From positions 1,240,001-1,304,000 of the forward strand of contig NZ_JAGHKO010000004.1 in NCBI RefSeq assembly GCF_017742245.1: 64,000 bases of DNA, written 5' to 3'. Shown here in pieces: positions 8,292 through 17,200 of this stretch; positions within the stretch are counted from its first letter, which is position 1; each line of letters starts with the position of its first letter. Source of the stretch: Niastella soli (GTDB taxonomy: Bacteria; Bacteroidota; Bacteroidia; Chitinophagales; Chitinophagaceae). The position numbers and the translations under genes are program-made. The notes under the pieces are model-generated. The model was not told where the DNA came from. It saw nothing but the letters and a program-made list of their open reading frames with translations, and did not search any database.

Positions 8292-8476
8292 AGCCACTGC
8301 ACGGAAATCTTTTATTGGCCTGCGTTTAAGCAACTTGTTCACTCAAAGCTCATTTCATTGCTCGGGCTCGGTGCCATGTTATTTTAAGGCGGGAGGCATT
8401 ATTGCAGGATGTACAATTGGTTTTTGAGAGCCTCGTTGGAGGATGTGGTCGCCTTAGCTTGTCATCTTGTGGACGA

Positions 8477-9301
8477 TCATAACAACGTTCCACAAAACTT
8501 GCAATAGACCGCATTCTTGTCGTGCCCCTCTCGCCCACAGCCCGGACAGACTTCCTGGCCTTGTTTCTTCATGCGTGCTGTATTGGCCATTTCGGTGGTG
8601 ATAATACCCGTAGGCACTGCAATGATCCCATAACCAATGAACATCATTAAAGAAGCAATGAACTTACCCGTTGCCGTCACTGGGGCTATATCGCCATACC
8701 CCACAGTAGTGATGGTGACAATAGCCCAATAAATACTATCGGGAATGCTGGTAAATCCATTTTCTCCATTCTCTACCAGGTACATTATTGAGCCCAGGAT
8801 AATAACCAGGCTCAATACTACCAGCATAAATATGGCGATCTTTTTTAAGCTGGTGACGAGAGATATTTTCAGGAATTCTATTTCAGTTAAAAAATGCGTA
8901 AGCTTGAAAATACGAAACACTCGCAAAAGCCGTAAAGCACGTAGCACCAGTAATGATTGTGCCCCCACGATAAAAATACTTAAGTAAGATGGAATTATGG
9001 CCAGCAGATCGATAAAGCCAAAAAACGACAGCACATAGCCTAAAGGCCTTTTAATACTTATCAAACGCAGCATGTATTCCAATGTAAATAAACCTGTGAA
9101 CCCCCATTCCATTACATAAAAAACATGTCCGTACCGGTAGTGATAACTTTTAATGCTATCCAGCATTACCACTATAATGCTTGAGATTATAAATATTAAA
9201 AGAGCCACATCGAAGGCTTTCCCGGCCGGGGTATCTGATTCGTAAATGGTTTTATGAAGCCTGCTTTGCCACGATAAAAAATTGGCTTTGTCCATACACA
9301 A
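8477..9301 (-). CDS. voltage-gated-type potassium channel with C-terminal zinc ribbon
   Basis: The 274-residue protein has the six-helix plan of Kv/KvAP channels: S1 about residues 31-48, S2-S3 about 63-110, an S4-like helix with regularly spaced arginines (RALRLLRVFRIFK, 121-133), S5 about 155-176, the selectivity filter TVGYGD at 199-204, and S6 about 213-240. It would therefore be a homotetrameric inner-membrane K+ channel gated by voltage. The C-terminus carries two Cys-x2-Cys pairs (CPGC near 252, CKFC near 267), a zinc-ribbon of the kind usually seen in regulatory or assembly tails; this is uncommon for a bacterial Kv channel. Start could also be the Met three codons in (9295). It is encoded alone on the minus strand. 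Confidence 0.9.
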   Translation of the reverse strand: MCMDKANFLSWQSRLHKTIYESDTPAGKAFDVALLIFIISSIIVVMLDSIKSYHYRYGHVFYVMEWGFTGLFTLEYMLRLISIKRPLGYVLSFFGFIDLLAIIPSYLSIFIVGAQSLLVLRALRLLRVFRIFKLTHFLTEIEFLKISLVTSLKKIAIFMLVVLSLVIILGSIMYLVENGENGFTSIPDSIYWAIVTITTVGYGDIAPVTATGKFIASLMMFIGYGIIAVPTGIITTEMANTARMKKQGQEVCPGCGREGHDKNAVYCKFCGTLL

Positions 9302-9442
9302 TCAATTTTTAATACTGCAAAGTACCGGATAATCATAAAAGCCGATCTTCCTACTTTAAAGAATTGATTGTAAGCAACTTTTACATGGAGAGGTCCACTG
9401 CCAGCAATTGCAGTTCTTTCGACATAATAGTATGTATGATAG

Positions 9443-10573
9443 TTACCCCTGATGCCGCACCCATCCCTGGTATTCTTCATTGTTTGTAAAATCCTGGAAA
9501 TCGGAAAACCCGGGCACCTCTGTAGTGACGCGGTGCACAATGCGGTAAGCCTCCTCTTTTCTATCCAGCTTTAATAATATTCTTACCTGGGTATCATAGA
9601 TGAAATAGTGTTGTGAAGTCTCTATCTGGTCGATGCCTTGTTGCACAATAGTAAGTCCCTTTTCAAGGAGATCTTTTTGCTGCGTATTAACGGTCATGTG
9701 CCAGGCCAGGGCATTACTGGCGGAGCGGATGATGTTATTATAATAATCATTGCCGCTGTTGATGGGTGTTAGCGCAAGGGCCTGTTGGGCATGTTCTATC
9801 AATTGCGCTCTAAAATCGTTCACTTCCGCATCAGTTAGTTGTTGTCTATGATTCGCCAACAAACTGCTGCAGGCCCATTGGCACAGGGAATGCGTACTTG
9901 CCCAATAATGATCGTCTTTTACCTTTCCTGTTTTTAAGTAGTCTATTGCATGGTTGTATAAACCCAGCGCTTTTATCAGTCGCTCTTTGTCTGCATTTTT
10001 TAACAGCTTTCCTGCCTCCTGAATGCTGTGCAGCATATCGGCGCGATCTTTCTGCGCCTGCTCCCCCGCGTCGAATGCCTGTTTATCATATACCCTATCT
10101 GGTGTATGCCGGTTGCGGTACGACCCATCGATGATGCTTTGCAATAATATTCTAATATGTTGGGTGAAATTGGGCGCCACCGGCCGAATGATGGCCCCGT
10201 CATCAAAATAAGAAACAACGGCACCGTCTCTCTGAAAGGCATAGAACTCAAATATGTCCTGCTTTCCAAATTTCTGAAAGATCGCTATCTCCCGGTTCTG
10301 TTCACCCTCGTCATCCATTACATACTCCATATCCTCCACTGCATGGGAAGGCATCAGCATCTCGAAAAGAAAGTCACCCGTTCTTAATAATTCAACCACC
10401 AGCAACCCATGCGTTGTAATGAAGTTGACATATTCTGTCGGAAAGGCAACACCCAGCGCGGCTTCCGCCCCCTTTACTTCTTCTACAGCTATAGGTTCGG
10501 AAAAGTGAATGGCAAAACCCTGGGCGGCTATTTCTTTTTCAAAGGATAGGATAATGTCGTGGATGTTTCCCAT
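9443..10573 (-). CDS. SUKH (SMI1/KNR4) domain protein with helical C-terminal half
   Basis: The ATG at 10573 (MGNIHDIILSF) is preferred over an upstream start at 10627, because the SUKH domain begins here. Of 376 residues, about 10-150 form a SMI1/KNR4-like domain (IAVEEVKGAEAALGVAFP-x-EYVNFI, the family signature, and DIFEFYAFQRDG). The rest, about 180-376, is helical and looks like tetratricopeptide-type repeats (LIKALGLYNHAIDYL, QQALALTPI, VRILLKLDRKEEAYRIV). The SUKH part may bind a protein partner, as in toxin-immunity systems, and the repeats could form a scaffold. It is the second SUKH protein within 5 kb and lies 3.6 kb beyond the end of the Tc toxin operon, though separated from it by other genes. 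Role unknown. Confidence 0.7.
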   Translation of the reverse strand: MGNIHDIILSFEKEIAAQGFAIHFSEPIAVEEVKGAEAALGVAFPTEYVNFITTHGLLVVELLRTGDFLFEMLMPSHAVEDMEYVMDDEGEQNREIAIFQKFGKQDIFEFYAFQRDGAVVSYFDDGAIIRPVAPNFTQHIRILLQSIIDGSYRNRHTPDRVYDKQAFDAGEQAQKDRADMLHSIQEAGKLLKNADKERLIKALGLYNHAIDYLKTGKVKDDHYWASTHSLCQWACSSLLANHRQQLTDAEVNDFRAQLIEHAQQALALTPINSGNDYYNNIIRSASNALAWHMTVNTQQKDLLEKGLTIVQQGIDQIETSQHYFIYDTQVRILLKLDRKEEAYRIVHRVTTEVPGFSDFQDFTNNEEYQGWVRHQG

Positions 10574-10648
10574 AATATCAGGTGATGATTTTTTTCTATA
10601 AGTAGAGCATCGCTCTACTCGTGACAAAGAAGCCTGCGTGCCGCAAAA

Positions 10649-11671
10649 TTAATGCCACAACACCAGTACCGTTGCCCCGGTCGTTTCCCTTGCTTCCAGC
10701 CGCCGGTGCGCCTCGGCCGCCTCGCTCAGGGGTAAACGGTTGTGCACCGGAATTTTCACCGCGCCACTGGTTACCACTTCAAATAGTTCTTTACTCATTG
10801 CCAGCACATCCTCCCGTTTTCTTAAATGATCGAACAACAATTGCCAGGTGGCGAATACAGAGCCTTTCTGCATCAACGTCATAATATCGAATTTCTCAAT
10901 GGCGCCTGAGGCGGAACCATAGCTTACGAAATAGCCAAACGGGCGTAGACAATCGAGTGAACCCGAAAAGGTGGCTTTCCCAATACCGTCATACACCACA
11001 TGACATCCTTCGCCATTGGTAATTTCTTTCACGCGTTTGGCAAAGTCTTCTTTACGATAATCGATCACATAGTCGCACCCATTTTTCAATGCTATCTCCG
11101 CCTTTTCCGGCGAACCTACCGTACCAATAACAATTGCCCCCAAATGCTTCGCCCACTGGGTAAGAATAAGTCCAACCCCGCCGGCCGCCGCATGAATAAG
11201 GATCGTATGTCCTGCCTCCACCTTGAATGTCCGACGCAGCAGGTACTGGGCAGTAAGTCCTTTCAATAGCATCGCGGCACCTGTTTCAAAATCTATAGTA
11301 TCGGGCAGGTGTACAAGATAGTGCGCGGGCACCAGGCTTTCTTCGGCATAAGCCCCTAACGTCATTACATACGCTACCCGGTCGCCTGGAGCAAAATCTT
11401 TTACATCTTCTCCAACAGCCACCACTATTCCCGCTCCCTCATTACCTGGAATGAATGGCAATGCCGGTGGCGTATAGTCACCATTGCGGAAATAAATATC
11501 AACAAAATTGAGCCCTACCGCTTTGTTTCGAATACGGACTTCCCCCCGCCCGGGCTGACCGATAGCTATTTCTTCATAAGTTAGTACGGCTGGACCGCCA
11601 TGCTGGTGAACACGAACAGCTTTTATAGTTGTAGTTCCGGTTGCAGGCTGCATTTCCTCTTTTAAATTCAT
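10649..11671 (-). CDS. zinc-independent quinone oxidoreductase (zeta-crystallin type)
   Basis: A 340-residue medium-chain dehydrogenase/reductase. An N-terminal GroES-like domain (about 15-135, with GLNFVDIYFRNGDY typical of QOR) is followed by a Rossmann domain with the NADPH loop AAAGGVG at 161-167. The cysteine ligands of zinc alcohol dehydrogenases are absent, so it belongs to the NADPH:quinone reductase branch, which reduces quinones or alpha,beta-unsaturated carbonyls in the cytoplasm. It is divergent from the AraC regulator at 11759, 87 bases apart. Together with the Old Yellow Enzyme downstream of that regulator it suggests an electrophile- or quinone-response group. Symbol qorA would fit but is not assigned. 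Confidence 0.88.
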   Translation of the reverse strand: MNLKEEMQPATGTTTIKAVRVHQHGGPAVLTYEEIAIGQPGRGEVRIRNKAVGLNFVDIYFRNGDYTPPALPFIPGNEGAGIVVAVGEDVKDFAPGDRVAYVMTLGAYAEESLVPAHYLVHLPDTIDFETGAAMLLKGLTAQYLLRRTFKVEAGHTILIHAAAGGVGLILTQWAKHLGAIVIGTVGSPEKAEIALKNGCDYVIDYRKEDFAKRVKEITNGEGCHVVYDGIGKATFSGSLDCLRPFGYFVSYGSASGAIEKFDIMTLMQKGSVFATWQLLFDHLRKREDVLAMSKELFEVVTSGAVKIPVHNRLPLSEAAEAHRRLEARETTGATVLVLWH

Positions 11672-11758
11672 AAAAGTTAATTATAGCCGACAAAATTAAC
11701 TCCCGCTGCAAGGGTAGAATCATGAAAAAGAAAGGTTTCTTCTGTAATTTTACAGGTT

Positions 11759-12625
11759 ATGAAACAGAAACTATTACAACGGCCTTTTGAGTTGTATGTG
11801 GCAGACATGGACGACTGGCAATCACGACCATTGATCTATCATTTTTTCGAGATCGTCCAAATACTCGATGGTGAAGGCGTGCGGGTGGTGAACCATAACC
11901 GCTTCCCTTATAGCAAGGGCAGCATTTTTCTGTTTACCCCACTCGATTGCCGGGGTTTTGAAATGGAAACCCCTACCCGGTTCTGTTCTATCCGGTTTTC
12001 TGAAGTTTTTCTAAGCAAATGCAAAAATGAGCAGGACCGTGAACGCATCTCATCCTGGTTACGGCAACTGGAACACATCTTCTACCACCATAACCGTTTT
12101 GAACGGATGCTGATCAAACAACCGGCCGACTGCCAAATGATCGCAACTTTGATCTCAAATATGGTACTGGAATACGAAGGGAAACAACCTTATTATGAAG
12201 AGAACCTGCAGCATTTTATTACCCTCGTACTGAATATGATCGCTCGCAATGTGGCCGATGGAAAGCTTACCGTGAACGATGATCCGGTGCCCGAACCACT
12301 CATCAATCGGATGTTGTTGCATGTGCGTGAAAATATTAATACCCCTAATAAATTGCGTATCCCTTACCTGGCTAAGGAATTTAATTTGTCGGCTACTTAT
12401 GTGGGTGAATATTTCAGAAAGCTAACGGGCGAAAGTCTGCAACAATATATAACACAATACAAAATTCAATTGGTGCAACACCGGCTGACAAACAGCGCCC
12501 TTACCGTAAGCCAAATCGCCGATGAACTGGGATTCACCGACGAAAGTCATTTGAACAGACAGTTTAGAAAGCACAGCGGCGGTGTTAGTCCTGTCGAATT
12601 CCGGAAGAAAGCCAAACGCGCCTAA
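11759..12625 (+). CDS. AraC-family transcriptional regulator
   Basis: A 288-residue AraC/XylS protein: an N-terminal cupin-like sensing domain (about 1-170, IVQILDGEGVRVVNHNRFPYSKGSIF-like in part) and a C-terminal double helix-turn-helix (about 190-288) with LAKEFNLSATYVGEYFRKLTGESL and IADELGFTDESHLNRQFRKHSG. It sits between the divergent quinone oxidoreductase and the codirectional alkene reductase (106 bases downstream), and probably controls both in response to a reactive electrophile; this is inferred from layout. Confidence 0.9.
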   Translation: MKQKLLQRPFELYVADMDDWQSRPLIYHFFEIVQILDGEGVRVVNHNRFPYSKGSIFLFTPLDCRGFEMETPTRFCSIRFSEVFLSKCKNEQDRERISSWLRQLEHIFYHHNRFERMLIKQPADCQMIATLISNMVLEYEGKQPYYEENLQHFITLVLNMIARNVADGKLTVNDDPVPEPLINRMLLHVRENINTPNKLRIPYLAKEFNLSATYVGEYFRKLTGESLQQYITQYKIQLVQHRLTNSALTVSQIADELGFTDESHLNRQFRKHSGGVSPVEFRKKAKRA

Positions 12626-12706
12626 CAACCTATTAAAGTCATTTACAACCTCTAATTATACAGAATAAACCTTTTTTGGTCACTGTTCTACCATCACGCC
12701 GGCTGA

Positions 12707-12714
12707 TAATTTTG
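12707..12714 (+). promoter_or_regulatory. Bacteroidota -7 box before the Old Yellow Enzyme gene
   Basis: TAATTTTG fits TAnnTTTG exactly and ends 17 bases before the ATG at 12732. This suggests that the reductase gene has its own promoter besides any read-through from the AraC gene. The -33 element is not clear. Confidence 0.5.
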
Positions 12715-12731
12715 TTATCAAATATTATCAG

Positions 12732-13853
12732 ATGCAAGCAAAAACTTTATTATCCCCATTAGTTTATAATAATCTCATCTTAAATAACCGGGTAGTGATG
12801 GCGCCCATGAGCCGGCGCCGGGCTATAAATGGTATCCCCAATGCCTCCATGGAATTATATTTTGCTCAAAGGGCGGGTGCCGGTTTAATAATAACCGACA
12901 ATACCGCGGTGTCACCTAATGGTATTGGTTATTTGCAGGTGCCTGGCATTTATAACCAACAACAAAAAGAAGGTTGGAAAAAGGTAGTGGATGCGGTGCA
13001 TGCAAAAGGTGGAAAAATTGTGGTGCAGTTGGTGCATGCAGGCCGGATAGGCCACCCGCTTAACAATGAAGGCGGAGCACCGGTCGTGGCCCCTTCTGCC
13101 GTACAAGCCCAGGGTATTATTCGCATTCCGGGCGATGAGCATGTACCATTGCCCATACCTGAAGCTTTAACTACGGAAGGTGCAAAGGCAATGATAGCGG
13201 CGCATGTTCAGGCTGCGATCAGCGCTATTGAGATCGGTTTCGATGCCGTGGAAATACATGGTGCGCATGGCTTTCTGCCCGAACAATTCCTGAACCCGCA
13301 TACCAATCGGAGAACAGATGAATACGGTGGCAGTATAACCAACAGAAGCCGCTTTTTACTGGAAATTGTGGAAGGTGTTGTTGCGGCAATTGGAAAAGAA
13401 AGAACAGGAGTACGGTTATCGCCATTTGCCTATATCAACGAACTTCCACCTTATGATGAAGAAGCCGACACCTATAAATATATAATTGATTCCCTGCAAG
13501 AACTGGACATCCTGTATATACACTTGTCGGCTCTTGTAACTAACGAACGATCATCCATCCCACCCGCCTTTCTTCAGAACGTTCGGGACCGGTTTCATAA
13601 CCTGTTGATCCTTGCTGGTGGACACACCGCTGCTTCTGCAGAAACGATCTTACAGACGGGGCTGGTTGACCTGGTGGCTTTTGGCAAGCCCTTTATTGCC
13701 AATCCCGACCTGGTAGAACGGTTCAGGAATAATGCGGCCCTGGCAATACCCGACACTGATACTTTTTATCAGGGCGGGGATAATGGTTACATTGATTACC
13801 CGGCGTTATATCCGACAGCAGCTTTCCATAAACAATGTAAAGTGATTGAGTAA
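12732..13853 (+). CDS. Old Yellow Enzyme family alkene reductase
   Basis: The 373-residue protein is an FMN-dependent ene-reductase in a TIM-barrel fold. It has the N-terminal RVVMAPMSRRRA loop that binds FMN, QLVHAGRIGHP near residue 100, the catalytic pair in HGAHGFLPEQFL (His176 and His179), and the family LNPHTNRRTDEYGGS stretch near 187-201. Length and order match NemA/XenB/OYE enzymes, which use NADPH to reduce activated alkenes, nitro compounds or quinones. It follows an AraC regulator and, with the divergent quinone oxidoreductase, forms a likely detoxification group. Confidence 0.92.
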   Translation: MQAKTLLSPLVYNNLILNNRVVMAPMSRRRAINGIPNASMELYFAQRAGAGLIITDNTAVSPNGIGYLQVPGIYNQQQKEGWKKVVDAVHAKGGKIVVQLVHAGRIGHPLNNEGGAPVVAPSAVQAQGIIRIPGDEHVPLPIPEALTTEGAKAMIAAHVQAAISAIEIGFDAVEIHGAHGFLPEQFLNPHTNRRTDEYGGSITNRSRFLLEIVEGVVAAIGKERTGVRLSPFAYINELPPYDEEADTYKYIIDSLQELDILYIHLSALVTNERSSIPPAFLQNVRDRFHNLLILAGGHTAASAETILQTGLVDLVAFGKPFIANPDLVERFRNNAALAIPDTDTFYQGGDNGYIDYPALYPTAAFHKQCKVIE

Positions 13854-13885
13854 AAGACGAGTGCTGTTCAGAATAAAATATAAAA

Positions 13886-13922
13886 GGGCGCCTCATACTT
13901 TGAGACGCCCTACCTACATGGC
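13886..13922. terminator. hairpin with TACATGGC tail (terminator or small repeat)
   Basis: GGGCGCCTCA and TGAGACGCCC (13886-13895, 13901-13910) form a 10-bp stem with one mismatch around a 5-base loop, and TACATGGC follows at 13915-13922. It lies 33 bases past the alkene reductase stop. The same kind of hairpin with the same tail occurs at 6377-6420. Confidence 0.6.
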
Positions 13923-14208
13923 GTTACGTTTTAGTTTTAATAAGGTCGGTTAACCTAAAACAAAAGATAAAAAAATAAAGAGCATACCAGACGTAAAGGT
14001 GGATAACTTATCAAAATTAATTCAGCGGTTATACATTGAGTTTCAACAACTACAGTCATCCGTTATAAACAGGAAAGTTCGTTGCAACTATTACGTAACC
14101 GCAAACGAAGGGCCGGCATTTTGTCTGCCGGCCCTATAGTTATTGATCTGGTAAACTGACTGCATGATATTATCAATGTATTACCTTTTTAACCCAATTG
14201 CTTTTTTA
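13923..14208. other. gap between alkene reductase and Tc toxin operon
   Basis: Apart from the hairpin at 13886 and the toxin operon terminator at 14110-14134, this stretch holds nothing that I can recognise. In particular there is no small gene that could be an immunity protein for the toxin whose 3' end lies here. Confidence 0.6.
14110..14134 (-). terminator. terminator of the Tc toxin operon
   Basis: GGGCCGGCA (14110-14118) and TGCCGGCCC (14126-14134) form a perfect 9-bp GC-rich stem with a 7-base loop, 75 bases past the stop of the fused TcB-TcC gene on the minus strand. Only a weak T run follows. Confidence 0.65.
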
Positions 14209-17200
14209 TTACTTACCCACTCTTGATTGCTGCTGATTATTGTCATTGGCCATTTGTTGGGCTGCAAACTCCGGCGTTACCGACATCTGATAACGGTCAG
14301 ATAACAGCGCGATGGTTTTTCCAAGGCTCATTGCCGCAGCAGGTTCAGCCATTGCCCCTAAAAACCGGAAGTTATTTAATCTGGCCGCCATGGCATTAAT
14401 TGATGGGGTAGAAATTCCAGGCATTGAGATGCCGGCCTCGGTCAAAATATCATGGGCATAGGTTGTACAATCTTTGTCGAACAATTTATAGGTCCCTGCG
14501 TTTCCTAGTCGCTCATTTACCAGTTTCTGCGCTTTTGCCACCTGTTCCGGCGTTACCGGTATTTCTATTATTTTATATTTTGCTTCAGCAGGGACTTTTT
14601 CGTATGCCTCTACTATCGCCTTGCCATTTGTAATGATCCCTTTTGTTCTTTCGGCGTCACCGACCACCAGATGCGACCATTTTGTGCCATTGCCTTCATT
14701 AATGCCTACTATATTGTGGCCAATAGGACCAGGCCTCGGGGCCAGTTTGCCGGGACGATAGGCCAGACTCACGGTGGTGCGACTTGCTTTCATTTCAACA
14801 TAGGCGGCCCTTGCCTCCAGCGCCAGGGGTACTACATCCATCAACAGCATGGCGCCTGCTTCCAGCCGGCTGGCCTCCAGCCCGGTAACAGTTTCTGCCG
14901 TGGCCAGTCGCATAAAAGGATCAGCAACAGGTAATACACCGGCCCCCTGCTCTGCCCCATATAAACTGCTCATATTGGGGTTTCGCTCAAGCGGTATTAA
15001 TCGAAACGAAGCGGCCCTTATCATACCACCCGTAAATCCGCCAACTCCGCCCTGCGCCGGATAAATGTTCACTTTATTGGCCACCGGATTTACATAAGCA
15101 CTGCCTCCAAACATAGAAGACCACATTGAACTCAGCTCGCCGCCTACTCTGTCCCACATCATACCCATGCCAATGTCGTTTGCATCCATTCCCTGTTTTC
15201 CATTCTTATCTATTTTCATCAACGGATTGTTCTTACAATACCCAAAAACATTCAACCCATCCTGGATACCCGCCGGATCACCGCTCAGCCATCTTCCCAG
15301 CCATGGAAGGTAATACCTGGCACTATGATATTCCAGTCCCGTTTCCTCATCCCGTTCCATGCCGGTGAACCGGTAGCGCTTATAGGCCGTTTTGATGGTA
15401 TTGTTGTTGGCCTGGTATGCCGTTGTGCCAAACGGATGGTACTCTTCATAACTGATCACATCCCCTACGGCATCCAGTTCCATGGCAGTTGAACCCAACT
15501 GGTTGTGCAATTGATAGCGTACAACCTGTTTTTTGGTACCATCATTTACTTCATTACGGGTTTCAATCATCACATATCTATGCCCCTGGTCCATCAGGCT
15601 CAGGCTTGCCCTTTCAAGGCCGGCATCAGCGCCGCTGTGTTTTTTATACAACTCATACCCCGCTATATAAATGCGCTCCTCCTTTTTTGCAGGCGTTTGG
15701 TTGGCCGGGGCCTGATTCTCGGTAATCTTCCTGATACGCTGGCCCTGGCCATCGTACTGATAATAGGTGGTAACCGGAATATTATCTTCCGTACAATGCT
15801 GCCTTGTAGTGAGCACCACCTGCTCCATAAAATTCCACCCTATCTTTTCCAAGTGTGGCAGTTCTGTCATAAATCCATGTGTTGAATGATGGTTATACTT
15901 TTCATAATTTTCCGGGGAACTGATATTCCCAATGGCAGTACGCTGCAACCGGTTATTCGTTGTTTCATAGGCATAGGTCCTCGTATAACTTCCCCCATTG
16001 GCAACATGCCGCATCTCCAGTATATTGCCAACGTTGTCGTAGGTATATTTCTGACGGTATGTTCTCAATGCTATGGGGTCCCCCGGGTTCAGCCAGTGCA
16101 TAAATGCTTTATCACACCAGTTATCGCAACTACCAAAGCCGGGTACGCTTTCATGCTCTCTTCCCGTGGCTTCGGTGAGCCGGTATAATGCATCATAGGT
16201 GTATTCAGCAACACCGGTGGTCTTATTGTTCCTAAAAAAATCCTGGGGTATGTTTCGGTCTTCAATATGCGTAGTGTTACCTGCTGCATCGAATGTGTAG
16301 TACCAGTGCTGTAAGGGATCGTTGTTCTTTCTTTTACTTTCCAAACGCTTTAACCGGAATGTATGCGGGTCATAATACAGACTGGTAACAACATCATTGC
16401 CGTACACGATCCTGCAACGCTGGCCTTTCTCGTTGTAATCAATATTCTTGATATACGTGACTGTTTGACCCGGATCACTATGTTCTACCCTTTCGGCATT
16501 GAGCAAACCGGCTTCATTATATGCCGGCGTAATAATGCTTCCATCCGGCGCTGTTTGTTGTACAATCCGGCCCAGCGCATCGGTGTGGCTGACAAAAACA
16601 TATTCTTCCGGTTCAAGGTCGGTCAGTTGGTTGGCAGCTGACCAGTTCACTACCTCTTTGTATTTTTTGAATAATTTTCTTTTTACCGAAACAGGTTTCC
16701 CTTTGAAGTCGTATCCATCCGTCATTTCCAGCAATCCGCCGGTATCATAATGCTGGTACAACAGTCCCCGCCGGTTTTTCTCTTCGGCATCCGGTTGTAA
16801 TTCACCATACACCATTTTATCGAAGATATGGTCGAGTGGTATGGGACCGTCGCCCCCTACTACCCTGCTTTGCACGGGCCGGTGCAGTATGTCGTATTCA
16901 TACCGGAACTCATGGTCCCGTTCATCCCAGGTACGCAACGGCTTGCCCAGTATGTTGGTTAGCAACCAGCGCTTGCCTGTATCCATGCTTGTTTGATAAA
17001 CTGAATTCCCCAGCATATCATATTTGTAGCGCATGACCACATTGCCCCGCGCATCTGTAACAGAACGGAGATTACCTTCCGGATCCAGTTCGAACGTGGA
17101 ATGGTAAAATTGGTTTGCCCCGGTTAGCAGCTCCTTGTTATGTTCAATCATAAGTACCGGGTGGGCAAGCGGATCAAAGTGGTGTTGCGCAGGCGTAGCA

